From assembly GCF_007993795.1 (NCBI RefSeq), contig NZ_CP042476.1, positions 2,604,001 through 2,668,000 on the forward strand: a stretch of 64,000 bases of DNA. The letters run 5' to 3'. Below, piece by piece: positions 35,501 to 43,235 of this stretch (the first letter of the stretch is position 1; every line of letters begins with the position of its first letter). The stretch comes from Antarcticibacterium arcticum (GTDB taxonomy: Bacteria; Bacteroidota; Bacteroidia; Flavobacteriales; Flavobacteriaceae). The notes below the pieces were generated by a model. It saw only the letters and a program-made list of their open reading frames with translations. It did not search any database and was not told the DNA's origin. The position numbers and the translations under genes are program-made.

Positions 35501-35701
35501 TCCGGAGAGATCCTGAGACCGGACAGGTTAAATTTTGACGGAAAAAATGTTACAATAATAGATTATAAAACGGGAAAACTACAAAGAACTCATGGAGAAC
35601 AAATGACTCAATATGAGGAAGTTTTATCTCAAATGGGGTTTAAAGTGATCAATAAGATCCTTATTTATATTAATAATGAAGTGAACATCTCTTTTGTTTA
35701 A
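32570..35701 (+). CDS. AddA-like UvrD helicase/PD-(D/E)XK nuclease
   Basis: 1043 residues. Superfamily 1A helicase with C-terminal nuclease, working on double-strand break ends. Walker A is ASAGSGKTYTLV (G15-T19), Walker B with the family DEFQDTSQ is in NYFIDEFQDTSQMQWE, motif III-IV GDAKQSIYRFRGGK, motif V-VI IMTIHKSKGLEFPIV and LYVAFTRASNQLY. The nuclease domain ends the protein: RPDRLNF, IIDYKTGKLQ, QMTQYEEVL. Start is TTG at 32570; no ATG precedes Walker A. The AddB-like partner lies 3 kb downstream, with kbl and ompA in between. Confidence 0.92.
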   Translation: MTSTNRFTVYNASAGSGKTYTLVKEYLLLLLQNNSPDAYKNILAITFTNKAVAEMKSRVILNLEGLAANECSQKFRSLMGDLMQETGYTEEKIRQRSREILKSILHNYASFDISTIDRFTHKVIRTFARDLGIPVNFEVELNTLQVLQEAVDKLINRAGEDKELTRVLVEFTLAKADDDKSWDIARDIFSFSRILLQENHQKYANSLKGKTLKDFRDFSEKLKEEIKASEENIAELSSGFFSFCSMQGLDCKDFKGGYVFKYFEKLQNHQFDITFGAQWQLNIGEEKLYAAKVDKNKQEILDRHQPEIAALFNGTKTAIHHREYLKAILSNITPLSLLSEVSAEIENIKKERSLVLISDFNPTISAQVQNQPAPFIYERLGERYRNYFIDEFQDTSQMQWENIIPLIDHALTGEATVQNPAGLTLVGDAKQSIYRFRGGKAEQFIALYNMEQAFSITQDVKNLPNNYRSATNIVNFNNSFFEFLSHKFTNPVYNDLFANCKQVPIKEVPGYVNISFLETENAAEELEQHPIKVLEIIRDLEQKNIPKSDICILTRTRKQSIAVANYLSSEGISIISSESLLVANSPEVSFINAILEFSVNTTDKNIKWEILAFLTRRLEVKDAHYIISSNLEKEDASIFNWLRDFGIEFRLDLLKELSLYEAAEYIIRSFALVESSNAYIQFYLDFIFEKTSRISMGIPAFLEIWELNREKLSIIAPKTDNAVQIMTIHKSKGLEFPIVIYPFANTAIKDITKEHIWLSLPEGLNDIPYSYFKASSKMQNWGETEAAAYEELLDQTEFDAINILYVAFTRASNQLYILSCPDLKKGEENEGKVSGLLIGYLKSINKWDGSLNYEFGENSGWETHPDLQDTSHHPSHYYSTAALNDRVNLMTRSGELWGSLQEEAINTGIMVHDILSEVDTMEDLSPAFEKLRKSGDVSQERERELRNIISQVIMHPKISKYFDRDSMVYRERDIISPSGEILRPDRLNFDGKNVTIIDYKTGKLQRTHGEQMTQYEEVLSQMGFKVINKILIYINNEVNISFV

Positions 35702-35709
35702 AAGATGTT

Positions 35710-35717
35710 TAATTTTG
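35710..35717 (+). promoter_or_regulatory. Putative kbl -7 promoter element
   Basis: TAATTTTG matches TAnnTTTG. It puts the transcript start near 35721, between a TTG at 35724 and the ATG at 35733; the ATG is taken as the kbl start. Confidence 0.45.
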
Positions 35718-35732
35718 TAAAAATTGAAAATT

Positions 35733-36926
35733 ATGTACGGAGCAATACAAAAGCATTTACAAAAAGAAATAACCCAGATTAAAGAGGACGGTCTCTACAA
35801 GAAGGAGCGTATCATCACTTCGCCGCAGGGAGCTGTTATTAAAATATCTACCGGCCAGGAAGTGATCAACTTCTGTGCGAATAATTACCTGGGATTATCC
35901 TCCCATCCTGAAGTTATAAAAGCAGCAAAGGACACTCTTGATTCTCATGGTTTTGGAATGTCCAGCGTGCGTTTTATTTGTGGAACTCAGGATATTCATA
36001 AGGAACTTGAAGCCAAAATTGCCGATTTCTATGGAACTGAGGATACGATTTTATACGCAGCAGCCTTTGATGCCAACGGCGGAATATTTGAACCCCTTTT
36101 GTCACAGGAAGATGCTATAATTTCAGATTCCCTTAACCACGCCTCTATTATAGATGGGGTACGTCTTTGTAAGGCGGCACGATACCGTTATGAAAACGGC
36201 AATATGGAAGATCTGGAAAAACAGTTACAGGATGCCAATGAAAAAGGCGCCCGGTTTAAACTTATAGTAACAGATGGTGTTTTCTCCATGGACGGACTTT
36301 TAGCGCCCCTGGATAAAATTTGTGACCTGGCTGATAAGTATGATGCCCTTGTAATGATAGATGAATGCCATGCCGCAGGTTTTATAGGAGAAAAGGGAAT
36401 TGGAACCCTTGAGGAAAAGAATGTAATGGGTAGGATTGACATTATAACCGGAACTCTTGGAAAAGCCCTGGGAGGTGCAATGGGTGGATATACCACCGGA
36501 AAAAAGGAAATTATAGATCTTCTTCGTCAACGCTCAAGACCTTACCTGTTTTCAAACTCCCTGGCACCTGCCATTGTAGGTGCATCTATAAAGGTTTTTG
36601 AAATGCTCAAAGGTGACACCAGCCTTAGGAATAAGCTGGAGGAAAATACAAAGTATTTCAAAAAAGGTATTAAAGCGGCAGGATTTGATATTATTGATGG
36701 GGAATCTGCAATTGTCCCGGTGATGCTTTATGATGCCCAGTTATCTCAAAATATGGCCGACAGATTATTGGAAGAAGGAATTTATGTGATTGGATTCTTT
36801 TTTCCGGTAGTACCTAAAGGAAAGGCCAGAATACGGGTACAGCTTTCTGCCGCACATGAAATAGAGCATTTGGATAAAGCCATTAAAGCATTCACCAAAG
36901 TGGGGAAAGAGCTTAAAGTTATCTAA
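35733..36926 (+). CDS. kbl: Glycine C-acetyltransferase (2-amino-3-ketobutyrate CoA ligase)
   Basis: PLP enzyme that splits 2-amino-3-ketobutyrate with CoA into glycine and acetyl-CoA, second step of threonine breakdown. 397 residues from the ATG at 35733. Signatures: INFCANNYLGLSSHPEV, FGMSSVRFICGTQDIHKELE, the PLP-phosphate Asp-Glu-x-His in MIDECHAAGFIGEKG, and the Schiff-base Lys in GTLGKALGGAMGGYTTG. The C-terminal arm reads IYVIGFFFPVVPKGKARIR. The threonine dehydrogenase partner (tdh) is not adjacent. Confidence 0.95.
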   Translation: MYGAIQKHLQKEITQIKEDGLYKKERIITSPQGAVIKISTGQEVINFCANNYLGLSSHPEVIKAAKDTLDSHGFGMSSVRFICGTQDIHKELEAKIADFYGTEDTILYAAAFDANGGIFEPLLSQEDAIISDSLNHASIIDGVRLCKAARYRYENGNMEDLEKQLQDANEKGARFKLIVTDGVFSMDGLLAPLDKICDLADKYDALVMIDECHAAGFIGEKGIGTLEEKNVMGRIDIITGTLGKALGGAMGGYTTGKKEIIDLLRQRSRPYLFSNSLAPAIVGASIKVFEMLKGDTSLRNKLEENTKYFKKGIKAAGFDIIDGESAIVPVMLYDAQLSQNMADRLLEEGIYVIGFFFPVVPKGKARIRVQLSAAHEIEHLDKAIKAFTKVGKELKVI

Positions 36927-37103
36927 TATTTCAAAAACAAGGATTTGTTAATTTTTTGAAAACTTAATATATTTATAAGTATAAATTTATCAATATTTAA
37001 ATGTTAAATACCCTTTTATTTAGGGGGAAAATTCATACACAAGGGCTCAAACCCTTATAAATAGTCGGCGTTTGCAGGTTTATTAAGAAAACTTTATTAT
37101 TTT

Positions 37104-37111
37104 TAGCTTTG
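37104..37111 (+). promoter_or_regulatory. Putative ompA -7 promoter element
   Basis: TAGCTTTG matches TAnnTTTG and gives a leader of about 55-60 bases before the ATG at 37172. It also argues against the earlier in-frame start at 37109. Confidence 0.45.
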
Positions 37112-37171
37112 TTAATATTGAATTACCGCATACTTTTGCTTCAATTAACACTTAAAACTAAATTAACAAAT

Positions 37172-38584
37172 ATGAAACATCTTAGCAGATTTTTATTAGC
37201 TTCATTTTTTGTTCTGGGCTTTACGGCTGTACAGGCACAAGATGAAAACAACCCCTGGGCCATTGAAATTGGCGTGAACGCAGTTGACTTATACCCTACG
37301 GGAGAGGACGCTCCGGCAGGAGGTATGTTTGAGGACTATTTTAATGTATCTGATCACTGGAATATCCTTCCGGCTATGTCAAGAATTTCTGTAGCCAGAT
37401 ATATTGGTGGCGGTTTTGTATTGGAAGGTGCTGGTTCTGTAAACCAAATTTCAAAATTTGGTGATACTCAAGTGGATGATCTTTCTTATTATTCATTAGA
37501 CGGTACTGCAAAATATAGCCTTAGAGCTTTATTGAACAATGGCTGGTTAGATCCGCACCTTGGAGTTGGTGGGGGTTATACCTGGTTAGACAATGAAGGT
37601 TCTGCAACTTTGAACGGAGCTTTTGGATTAAGCTTCTGGTTCTCAGACAATATTGCACTTAATGTGCAGTCAACCTACAAGCACGCTTTTGCTGATGATG
37701 CTTTTCCTCATTTTCAACACGCTGCCGGTATTAAATTCATGTTTGGTGGAAAAGATACTGATGGAGATGGTGTTTATGACAGAGATGATGAGTGTCCTGA
37801 GACTCCAGGTTTAAAAGAATTTAACGGATGTCCAGACTCAGATGGTGACGGTATTCCAGATCATTTAGATGCTTGTCCTGATACTGCAGGTTTAGCTGAA
37901 TTTGACGGATGTCCTGATTCTGATGGTGATGGTATTCCAGATCCTCAGGATGAATGTCCTACTGTAGCCGGAACTGCCGCTATGAATGGATGTCCTGATA
38001 CCGATGGTGATGGTGTGCCAGATCAAAAAGATGAGTGTCCTGAAGAAGCTGGTCCTGTTGAAAACAACGGATGTCCTTTTGAAGACCGTGATGGTGATGG
38101 TGTATTAGATAAAGACGATGAGTGTCCTGATACTGCCGGAACTGTTGCTAACAATGGTTGTCCAGAGCCAACTGCTGAAGCTATTTCTACTTTGAATGAA
38201 TATTCTAAAACTGTATTGTTTGATACTAATAAGTCAACCATTAAGCCTGAGTCTGAAGAAGCTTTAAAAGCTATTCACGATATTATGCACGAATATTCTA
38301 ATACAGTATTCCATATTGAAGGACATACTGATAGTGTAGGTAGCGATGCTTATAACCTGAACCTTTCTAAAGAACGTGCTGCATCTGTAAGACAGTGGTT
38401 AGTTTCTAACGGTATTCCTGCAAACAGATTAACTTCTGAAGGATATGGTGAATCAAGACCAATCTCTACAAACAACACTGCTGCTGGAAGACAAGATAAC
38501 AGACGTGTTGAGATATCTTTGGATAAAGACAAAGAAATGAGAAGTACAGAAACTGATACTACCAAAACAGGTAACAAACAGTAA
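37172..38584 (+). CDS. OmpA family outer-membrane protein with TSP3 repeats
   Basis: 470 residues from the ATG at 37172 (an earlier start at 37109 would place 21 polar/hydrophobic residues before the signal peptide and overlap the promoter). Signal peptide 1-23 ending FTAVQAQ; residues ~25-190 form an 8-strand-type outer-membrane barrel (ending HAAGIKFMFGG); residues 195-331 are five thrombospondin type 3 repeats that bind Ca2+; residues ~340-455 are the peptidoglycan-binding OmpA domain (VLFDTNKSTIKPES, FHIEGHTDSVGSDAYN, RRVEISL). Links the outer membrane to peptidoglycan; probably abundant. Confidence 0.96.
   Translation: MKHLSRFLLASFFVLGFTAVQAQDENNPWAIEIGVNAVDLYPTGEDAPAGGMFEDYFNVSDHWNILPAMSRISVARYIGGGFVLEGAGSVNQISKFGDTQVDDLSYYSLDGTAKYSLRALLNNGWLDPHLGVGGGYTWLDNEGSATLNGAFGLSFWFSDNIALNVQSTYKHAFADDAFPHFQHAAGIKFMFGGKDTDGDGVYDRDDECPETPGLKEFNGCPDSDGDGIPDHLDACPDTAGLAEFDGCPDSDGDGIPDPQDECPTVAGTAAMNGCPDTDGDGVPDQKDECPEEAGPVENNGCPFEDRDGDGVLDKDDECPDTAGTVANNGCPEPTAEAISTLNEYSKTVLFDTNKSTIKPESEEALKAIHDIMHEYSNTVFHIEGHTDSVGSDAYNLNLSKERAASVRQWLVSNGIPANRLTSEGYGESRPISTNNTAAGRQDNRRVEISLDKDKEMRSTETDTTKTGNKQ
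37754..38164 (+). repeat. Five thrombospondin type 3 repeats inside the OmpA gene
   Basis: Four units of 27 residues and one of 29, each with the D-x-D-G-D-G-x-x-D Ca2+ loop and ending in NGCP or DGCP. The repeat is at DNA level too (GATGGTGATGG-like blocks), so slippage or recombination could change copy number. Confidence 0.9.
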
Positions 38585-38605
38585 TAGTTCTCTAAATTAA
38601 ATCGA

Positions 38606-38633
38606 AAAACGCTCCGATATTTCGGGGCGTTTT
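38606..38633 (+). terminator. Terminator of the OmpA gene
   Basis: Stem AAAACGCTCCGA / TCGGGGCGTTTT (one wobble), 4-base loop, followed by T-run. It sits just before the AddB-like gene. Confidence 0.85.
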
Positions 38634-38646
38634 TTATTTTTACCCT

Positions 38647-41403
38647 ATGACATCTTTTCTCTCCTCGGTTATCAGGGATCTTAAAACACAAGTTCCAGAC
38701 CTTTCAGCTCTTACTTTTATCCTGCCCAGCAAAAGAGCTGGATCATTTTTAAGGATGGAAATCTCGCGCCAAACTGAAAACCCGGTTTTTTCCCCCTCAA
38801 TTCTTAGTATTGAGGAATTTTCAGAAAAGATCTCTCAGTTATCAACCCTGGATAACACTACCACCCTTTTTGAATTCTATTCCATCTACAAGGAAACTAC
38901 ACCGGAGGATCAAATTGAGGACTTTGAGAATTTTACCAATTGGGCACAAACCCTTATTCATGATTTCAATGAAATAGACCGTTACCTAATCCCCGCCGAT
39001 AGAATCTTCAGCTATCTTTCAGAAATACAGGATATCAACCACTGGTCGCTTGGTCCCAATAAAACAGATCTTGTAAAAAATTATCTCGCCTTCTGGAAGA
39101 AATTACCGGAATTTTACGAGATCTTAAAGACAAAACTTCTCCAAAGAGAAATTGGGTACCAGGGTTTGGTTTATAAAACCGCTGCAGAAAAAATAGAGGA
39201 ATACGCCAGGTTGCACGGGAAGACATATATTTTCCTGGGTTTTAATGCCCTTAATACGGCCGAACAGTATATGATCCAGAAAATGCTGGAACATGGCGCA
39301 AAGATCTACTGGGATATAGATGAGGTTCATTTTAAGGATACACATCATGATGTATCGCTGTTTATAAGAGAATATGCGAAAAACTGGCCTTATTATCAAA
39401 CCAACACGCTAAATACTATTTCATCCAATTACAACACGGCTAAAAACATTGAAATAACCGGAATTGCTAAAAGTATTGGACAAGCAAAATATGTGGCAGA
39501 GATACTTTCAAAGATGACCCCGGCACAAATGGGATCTACCGCACTGGTACTGGGGGATGAATCCCTGTTAATGCCTGTTTTAACCTCATTACCGGAAAAT
39601 GTTCCTGCCCTTAATATCACTATGGGTTATCCGCTTAAATTCAGCCAGTTTTCATCGCTGTTTGATATGTTGTTTCAAATTTTCAAAACAGGGGAAACAA
39701 CATTTTACTATAAGGATGTAATAAGTATTTTAAGCAATTCTGTAATCCAGAAGGTAACTAATAACCGTTCCAACAGCATAATTCTCCAGATAAAGGAAAA
39801 GAATCTCCTGTATCTCACCCACAGGCAAATAGCAGAACTTTTCGGGGATGATTCCTCTTCCCTTATAGCGCTTTTATTCCCAAAGGAAGCGTTGGATCCC
39901 CCGGGGACTATTATAATCCTTAAGGATTTGGTAACCCACCTCAAATCTCACTTTACTCCGGAAAAGGATCCTTTAAACCTGGAATTTTTATACCATTATC
40001 ACGAGCTTATAAATAAGCTGGAACAACTGGTACAGGAATATCCTCACATTAAATCAATAGCATCGCTTTACACTTTTTACAAAGAAATTAATAGCACCCA
40101 GGCAGTGGATTTCCAGGGAAAACCATTCCAGGGATTACAGCTTATGGGGATGCTTGAATCACGGGTGCTTGATTTTGAAACGGTTATTCTTACCTCTGTA
40201 GATGAAGGAACACTCCCGGCCGGAAAAAGCAACAATTCTTTTATTCCTTATGAACTAAAAAAATCTTTTGGGCTACCTACGTACAAAGAAAAAGATGCTG
40301 TGTACACATATCATTTTTATCACTTGTTACAAAGAGCTAAAAATATTTACCTTCTTCATAATACAGATAATGAAAGCCAGATGGGTGGGGAAAAAAGTAG
40401 ATTCCTACTTCAGCTTGAAATAGAGAAGCAACCTCATCACAATCTAACCTTTAAAATGGTCACTCCCGGAGTTCCTCCTGTCACGGAAGAGCTGGAGGAA
40501 GTTGAGAAAACCCCCGAAATTCTCAATAAGATTAAACACCTGGCAGAACGAGGCTTTTCACCTTCGGCTCTTACCACCTATATCAGAAACCCACTTGATT
40601 TTTACAAACAGTATATTTTAGGCATAAGGGACAAGGATGAAGTAGAAGAAACCGTTGCGTATAACACTCTTGGAACAGTGGTGCATGACAGCCTGGAAAC
40701 ATTCTATTCGCCTCTGGAAAACCAGGTCCTGAAACAGGAACACATTGCAGATTTTAAGGCCAGAGTGACGGGGGAAGTCAAACTTCAGTTTGAAAAAACA
40801 TATAGCAAAGCACCCTTGTCCCGGGGTAAGAATCTTTTAATATTTGAAGTAGCAAAACGCTATATCAACAATTTCCTGAAAATGGAAAGCAGGGAAATGG
40901 AAAATGGGAATTTAATTGAAATAAAGCAAATTGAAACCAACTTAAAGATCCCGCTGGCAATCTCCCAACTGGATTTTCCGGTAGCTATAAGGGGGAAAGT
41001 AGACAGGGTAGATGTGGTAAATGGAACCTTGAGGATAATTGATTATAAAACCGGAAAGGTTGAACAATCCCAACTGGAGATCATAGACTGGGAGGAGCTT
41101 ACTACCGATTATAATAAATACGCAAAACCATTCCAGGTGTTAATGTATGCTCTCATGCTGCTGGAGGATTCGCCTTCAAAATATCCTGTGGAAGCGGGGG
41201 TCATCTCTTTTAAAAATTTAAAATCGGGCTTTTTAAAATTTGGAAAAAAAGAACAACCAAGAGATAAGAACAAACAATGTCTTGTAGATGAGGAGATCCT
41301 TGAAAACTTTAAAGTACAGTTAAAAAACCTCATCATTGAGATTTGTGACCCCAAAATTCCGTTTCTTGAAAAAGAAATTAAAACAAGCTATGGAAATTTT
41401 TAA
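38647..41403 (+). CDS. AddB-like PD-(D/E)XK nuclease family protein
   Basis: 918 residues. Partner-like protein of the AddA homolog upstream. The N-terminus TFILPSKRAGSFLRMEI occupies the position of AddB motif I but has no GxGKT Walker A, so this subunit is probably not an active helicase. The C-terminal nuclease core is visible: GFSPSALTTYIRNPLDFY, TLGTVVHDSLE, IRGKVDRVDV, IIDYKTGKVE. The four Cys that hold the [4Fe-4S] cluster in Bacillus AddB are not present around the nuclease domain. Ends 14 bases into the hydrolase gene. Confidence 0.88.
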   Translation: MTSFLSSVIRDLKTQVPDLSALTFILPSKRAGSFLRMEISRQTENPVFSPSILSIEEFSEKISQLSTLDNTTTLFEFYSIYKETTPEDQIEDFENFTNWAQTLIHDFNEIDRYLIPADRIFSYLSEIQDINHWSLGPNKTDLVKNYLAFWKKLPEFYEILKTKLLQREIGYQGLVYKTAAEKIEEYARLHGKTYIFLGFNALNTAEQYMIQKMLEHGAKIYWDIDEVHFKDTHHDVSLFIREYAKNWPYYQTNTLNTISSNYNTAKNIEITGIAKSIGQAKYVAEILSKMTPAQMGSTALVLGDESLLMPVLTSLPENVPALNITMGYPLKFSQFSSLFDMLFQIFKTGETTFYYKDVISILSNSVIQKVTNNRSNSIILQIKEKNLLYLTHRQIAELFGDDSSSLIALLFPKEALDPPGTIIILKDLVTHLKSHFTPEKDPLNLEFLYHYHELINKLEQLVQEYPHIKSIASLYTFYKEINSTQAVDFQGKPFQGLQLMGMLESRVLDFETVILTSVDEGTLPAGKSNNSFIPYELKKSFGLPTYKEKDAVYTYHFYHLLQRAKNIYLLHNTDNESQMGGEKSRFLLQLEIEKQPHHNLTFKMVTPGVPPVTEELEEVEKTPEILNKIKHLAERGFSPSALTTYIRNPLDFYKQYILGIRDKDEVEETVAYNTLGTVVHDSLETFYSPLENQVLKQEHIADFKARVTGEVKLQFEKTYSKAPLSRGKNLLIFEVAKRYINNFLKMESREMENGNLIEIKQIETNLKIPLAISQLDFPVAIRGKVDRVDVVNGTLRIIDYKTGKVEQSQLEIIDWEELTTDYNKYAKPFQVLMYALMLLEDSPSKYPVEAGVISFKNLKSGFLKFGKKEQPRDKNKQCLVDEEILENFKVQLKNLIIEICDPKIPFLEKEIKTSYGNF

Positions 41404-42292
41404 AAGGAAAAATATAGAAGTTAAAGGAAAGCACGATAAGCCAATTTTGACAGATGTAATATTCAGGGAAAACAACAAACTAAAGCCCGTGGTAATATTT
41501 TGCCACGGCTACAAAGGGTTTAAGGATTGGGGCGCCTGGGAGAAAATGGCGGAGCAATTTGCAGGGGAAGATTTCTTTTTTGTAAAATTTAATTTCTCAC
41601 ACAATGGTACCACACCCCAGGATCCCACAAATTTTATGGACATCATGGCATTTGGAGAAAATAATTACTCCAAAGAACTGGATGATCTTCAACAGCTAAT
41701 AGATTGGTTGCTTCATCCCGATTTTGAATATGGGCAGCACCTGGACCCCTCAAACATTAATCTAATAGGCCATTCCCGCGGGGGTGGGATCGCGGCAATA
41801 AAGGCTTCAGAAGAGCTTCGTATTACCAAGCTTATAACTTTTTCCTCGGTTAGTGATTTCGGTAATAGGTTTCCTGGCGAAAAGGAAATTGATAAATGGA
41901 AAGAAAAGGGAGTGAGTTATATAACTAATGCCCGCACCGGGCAGCAACTTCCGCATCATTTTCAATTTTACACCAATTTTAAGGAAAACGAGGAAAGGCT
42001 CACAATATCAAGAGCGGTTAAAGAATTGAAGATCCCACATTTGATTGTACATGGGAGCAATGACACCAGTGTTCCTATAAGTGATTCAGGCGAATTATTT
42101 GAATGGAGTCCTTTCCCAGATCTATTGTTGGTTGAAAGTGCAGATCATGTTTATGGCACTTGTCATCCCTGGGAAGAGGATAAATTACCCATAGAATTTC
42201 AATATGTTCTGGACCATACTTTGAAATTCTTAAAAGAAGATAAAGAGGCGCTTCTTAAAAAAACTGCTTCGACAGATTCCTCAAATTTTTAA
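41390..42292 (+). CDS. Alpha/beta hydrolase
   Basis: 300 residues from the ATG at 41390; an in-frame ATG at 41336 lies inside the AddB-like gene and is less likely. The oxyanion region is VIFCHGYKGFKDWG and the nucleophile elbow is LIGHSRGGGIAAIKA (Ser in GHSRG); the acid is in VHGSNDTSVPISDS and the His in ESADHVYG. Cytoplasmic (no signal peptide). Resembles dienelactone-hydrolase or acyl-aminoacyl-like enzymes; substrate unknown. Overlaps the AddB-like gene by 14 bases. Confidence 0.9.
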   Translation: MEIFKRKNIEVKGKHDKPILTDVIFRENNKLKPVVIFCHGYKGFKDWGAWEKMAEQFAGEDFFFVKFNFSHNGTTPQDPTNFMDIMAFGENNYSKELDDLQQLIDWLLHPDFEYGQHLDPSNINLIGHSRGGGIAAIKASEELRITKLITFSSVSDFGNRFPGEKEIDKWKEKGVSYITNARTGQQLPHHFQFYTNFKENEERLTISRAVKELKIPHLIVHGSNDTSVPISDSGELFEWSPFPDLLLVESADHVYGTCHPWEEDKLPIEFQYVLDHTLKFLKEDKEALLKKTASTDSSNF

Positions 42293-42335
42293 AAATTAGA
42301 GGTAAATAAGATTTTACCTATTTAAATATTTGTTT

Positions 42336-42343
42336 TACCTTTG
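42336..42343 (+). promoter_or_regulatory. Putative tRNA-Ala -7 promoter element
   Basis: TACCTTTG matches TAnnTTTG and ends 11 bases before the mature 5' end of the tRNA. Confidence 0.5.
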
Positions 42344-42354
42344 GAGCCGAAATT

Positions 42355-42428
42355 GGGGGATTAGCTCAGCTGGCTAGAGCGTTTGGCTGGCAGCCAAAAG
42401 GTCATCGGTTCGACTCCGATATTCTCCA
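42355..42428 (+). tRNA. tRNA-Ala, anticodon GGC
   Basis: 74 bases. Acceptor stem GGGGGAT pairs with ATTCTCC, including the G3-U70 wobble pair that marks alanine tRNAs. D-stem GCTC/GAGC; anticodon stem TTTGG/CCAAA closes the loop CTGGCAG with anticodon GGC (reads GCC); T-stem ATCGG/CCGAT with loop TTCGACT. Discriminator A73 is present and the full CCA end is not encoded (ACA follows). A strong terminator starts 3 bases later, so it is a single-gene transcript. Confidence 0.97.
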
Positions 42429-42430
42429 CA

Positions 42431-42455
42431 AAACCACCCTTTTTAAGGGTGGTTT
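42431..42455 (+). terminator. Terminator of tRNA-Ala
   Basis: Stem AAACCACCCTT / AAGGGTGGTTT with a 3-base loop, followed by T-run. Confidence 0.9.
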
Positions 42456-42506
42456 TTTTGTATATACTGCTTAAATTGGTAGAAAGGCAACAAAAAAATA
42501 TCCCAT

Positions 42507-43010
42507 ATGGAAATAAGGCTTGCTAAGAAGGAAGATCTCAACACTATTAAGTTATTAACGGAAGATTGCGCCCTTGCCATGCAGGAGAAAGGCATCTATC
42601 AATGGAATGAGCATTACCCATCCCGGGAAAAACTAGCCGCCGACATTGACAAAAAGGAACTTTATGTCCTGGAAGATACTTCAGAAATTTTAGGCATTAT
42701 CGTACTTACAGCTGAAATGGACGAGGAATATATTCCTATAGAATGGCTTACTGAAAACGGCAATAACCTTTATATTCACAGGCTTGCAACATCTCCCTCC
42801 AAATGGGGAAGCGGGTTGGGCCGGAAATTGATGGATTTTGCTGAAGAATTTGCCCGTCAACACCATTTTGATTCAGTAAGACTGGATACTTTCAGCCAGA
42901 ATAAAAGAAATCATACTTTCTATGAAAGCCGGGGTTATAAACGCCTGGGCGACATCTTTTTTCCCAAACAAAGCGACTATCCTTTCCATTGTTATGAACT
43001 GGTGTTGTAA
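42507..43010 (+). CDS. GNAT family N-acetyltransferase
   Basis: 167 residues. Acetyl-CoA-binding motif A is RLATSPSKWGSGLGRKLMDF (the Q/R-x-x-G-x-G pattern as KWGSGLG), followed by the DTFSQNKRNHTFYESRGYKRLG segment typical of motif B with its Tyr. Cytoplasmic; substrate unknown. Isolated gene between tRNA-Ala and a long hairpin. Confidence 0.92.
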   Translation: MEIRLAKKEDLNTIKLLTEDCALAMQEKGIYQWNEHYPSREKLAADIDKKELYVLEDTSEILGIIVLTAEMDEEYIPIEWLTENGNNLYIHRLATSPSKWGSGLGRKLMDFAEEFARQHHFDSVRLDTFSQNKRNHTFYESRGYKRLGDIFFPKQSDYPFHCYELVL

Positions 43011-43047
43011 GACAGAAATCACATTTCGACTGTGCTAACCCGTTACT

Positions 43048-43093
43048 ATAATATAAAAAAGCCCCGTTCTCAAACGGGGCTTTTTTATATTAT
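43048..43093. terminator. Bidirectional terminator with a 21-bp perfect stem
   Basis: Arms 43048-43068 and 43073-43093 are exact complements (core AAAAAAGCCCCGTT) with loop CTCA, T-run on each strand. It serves the GNAT gene (+). It lies 142 bases downstream of the carboxypeptidase gene end (-). Confidence 0.9.
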
Positions 43094-43235
43094 TTGAATT
43101 TCAGTTTTTCCTTTTTAGATGAATGTTCCTTAAAGCCTGGCCGAATTAAAGGAAAAAATTCATTTTCCCTCTTTCATTCCAGTTTTCAACTGGCAAGCTT
43201 AAACCATAAATATCAATACTCTTCACTCCTCAGTT

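Noticed and set aside
37754..38164. Regularly spaced DNA repeats that could look like a CRISPR array
   Set aside because: They are in-frame thrombospondin type 3 repeats of the OmpA protein; there are no unique spacers of constant length and no cas genes.
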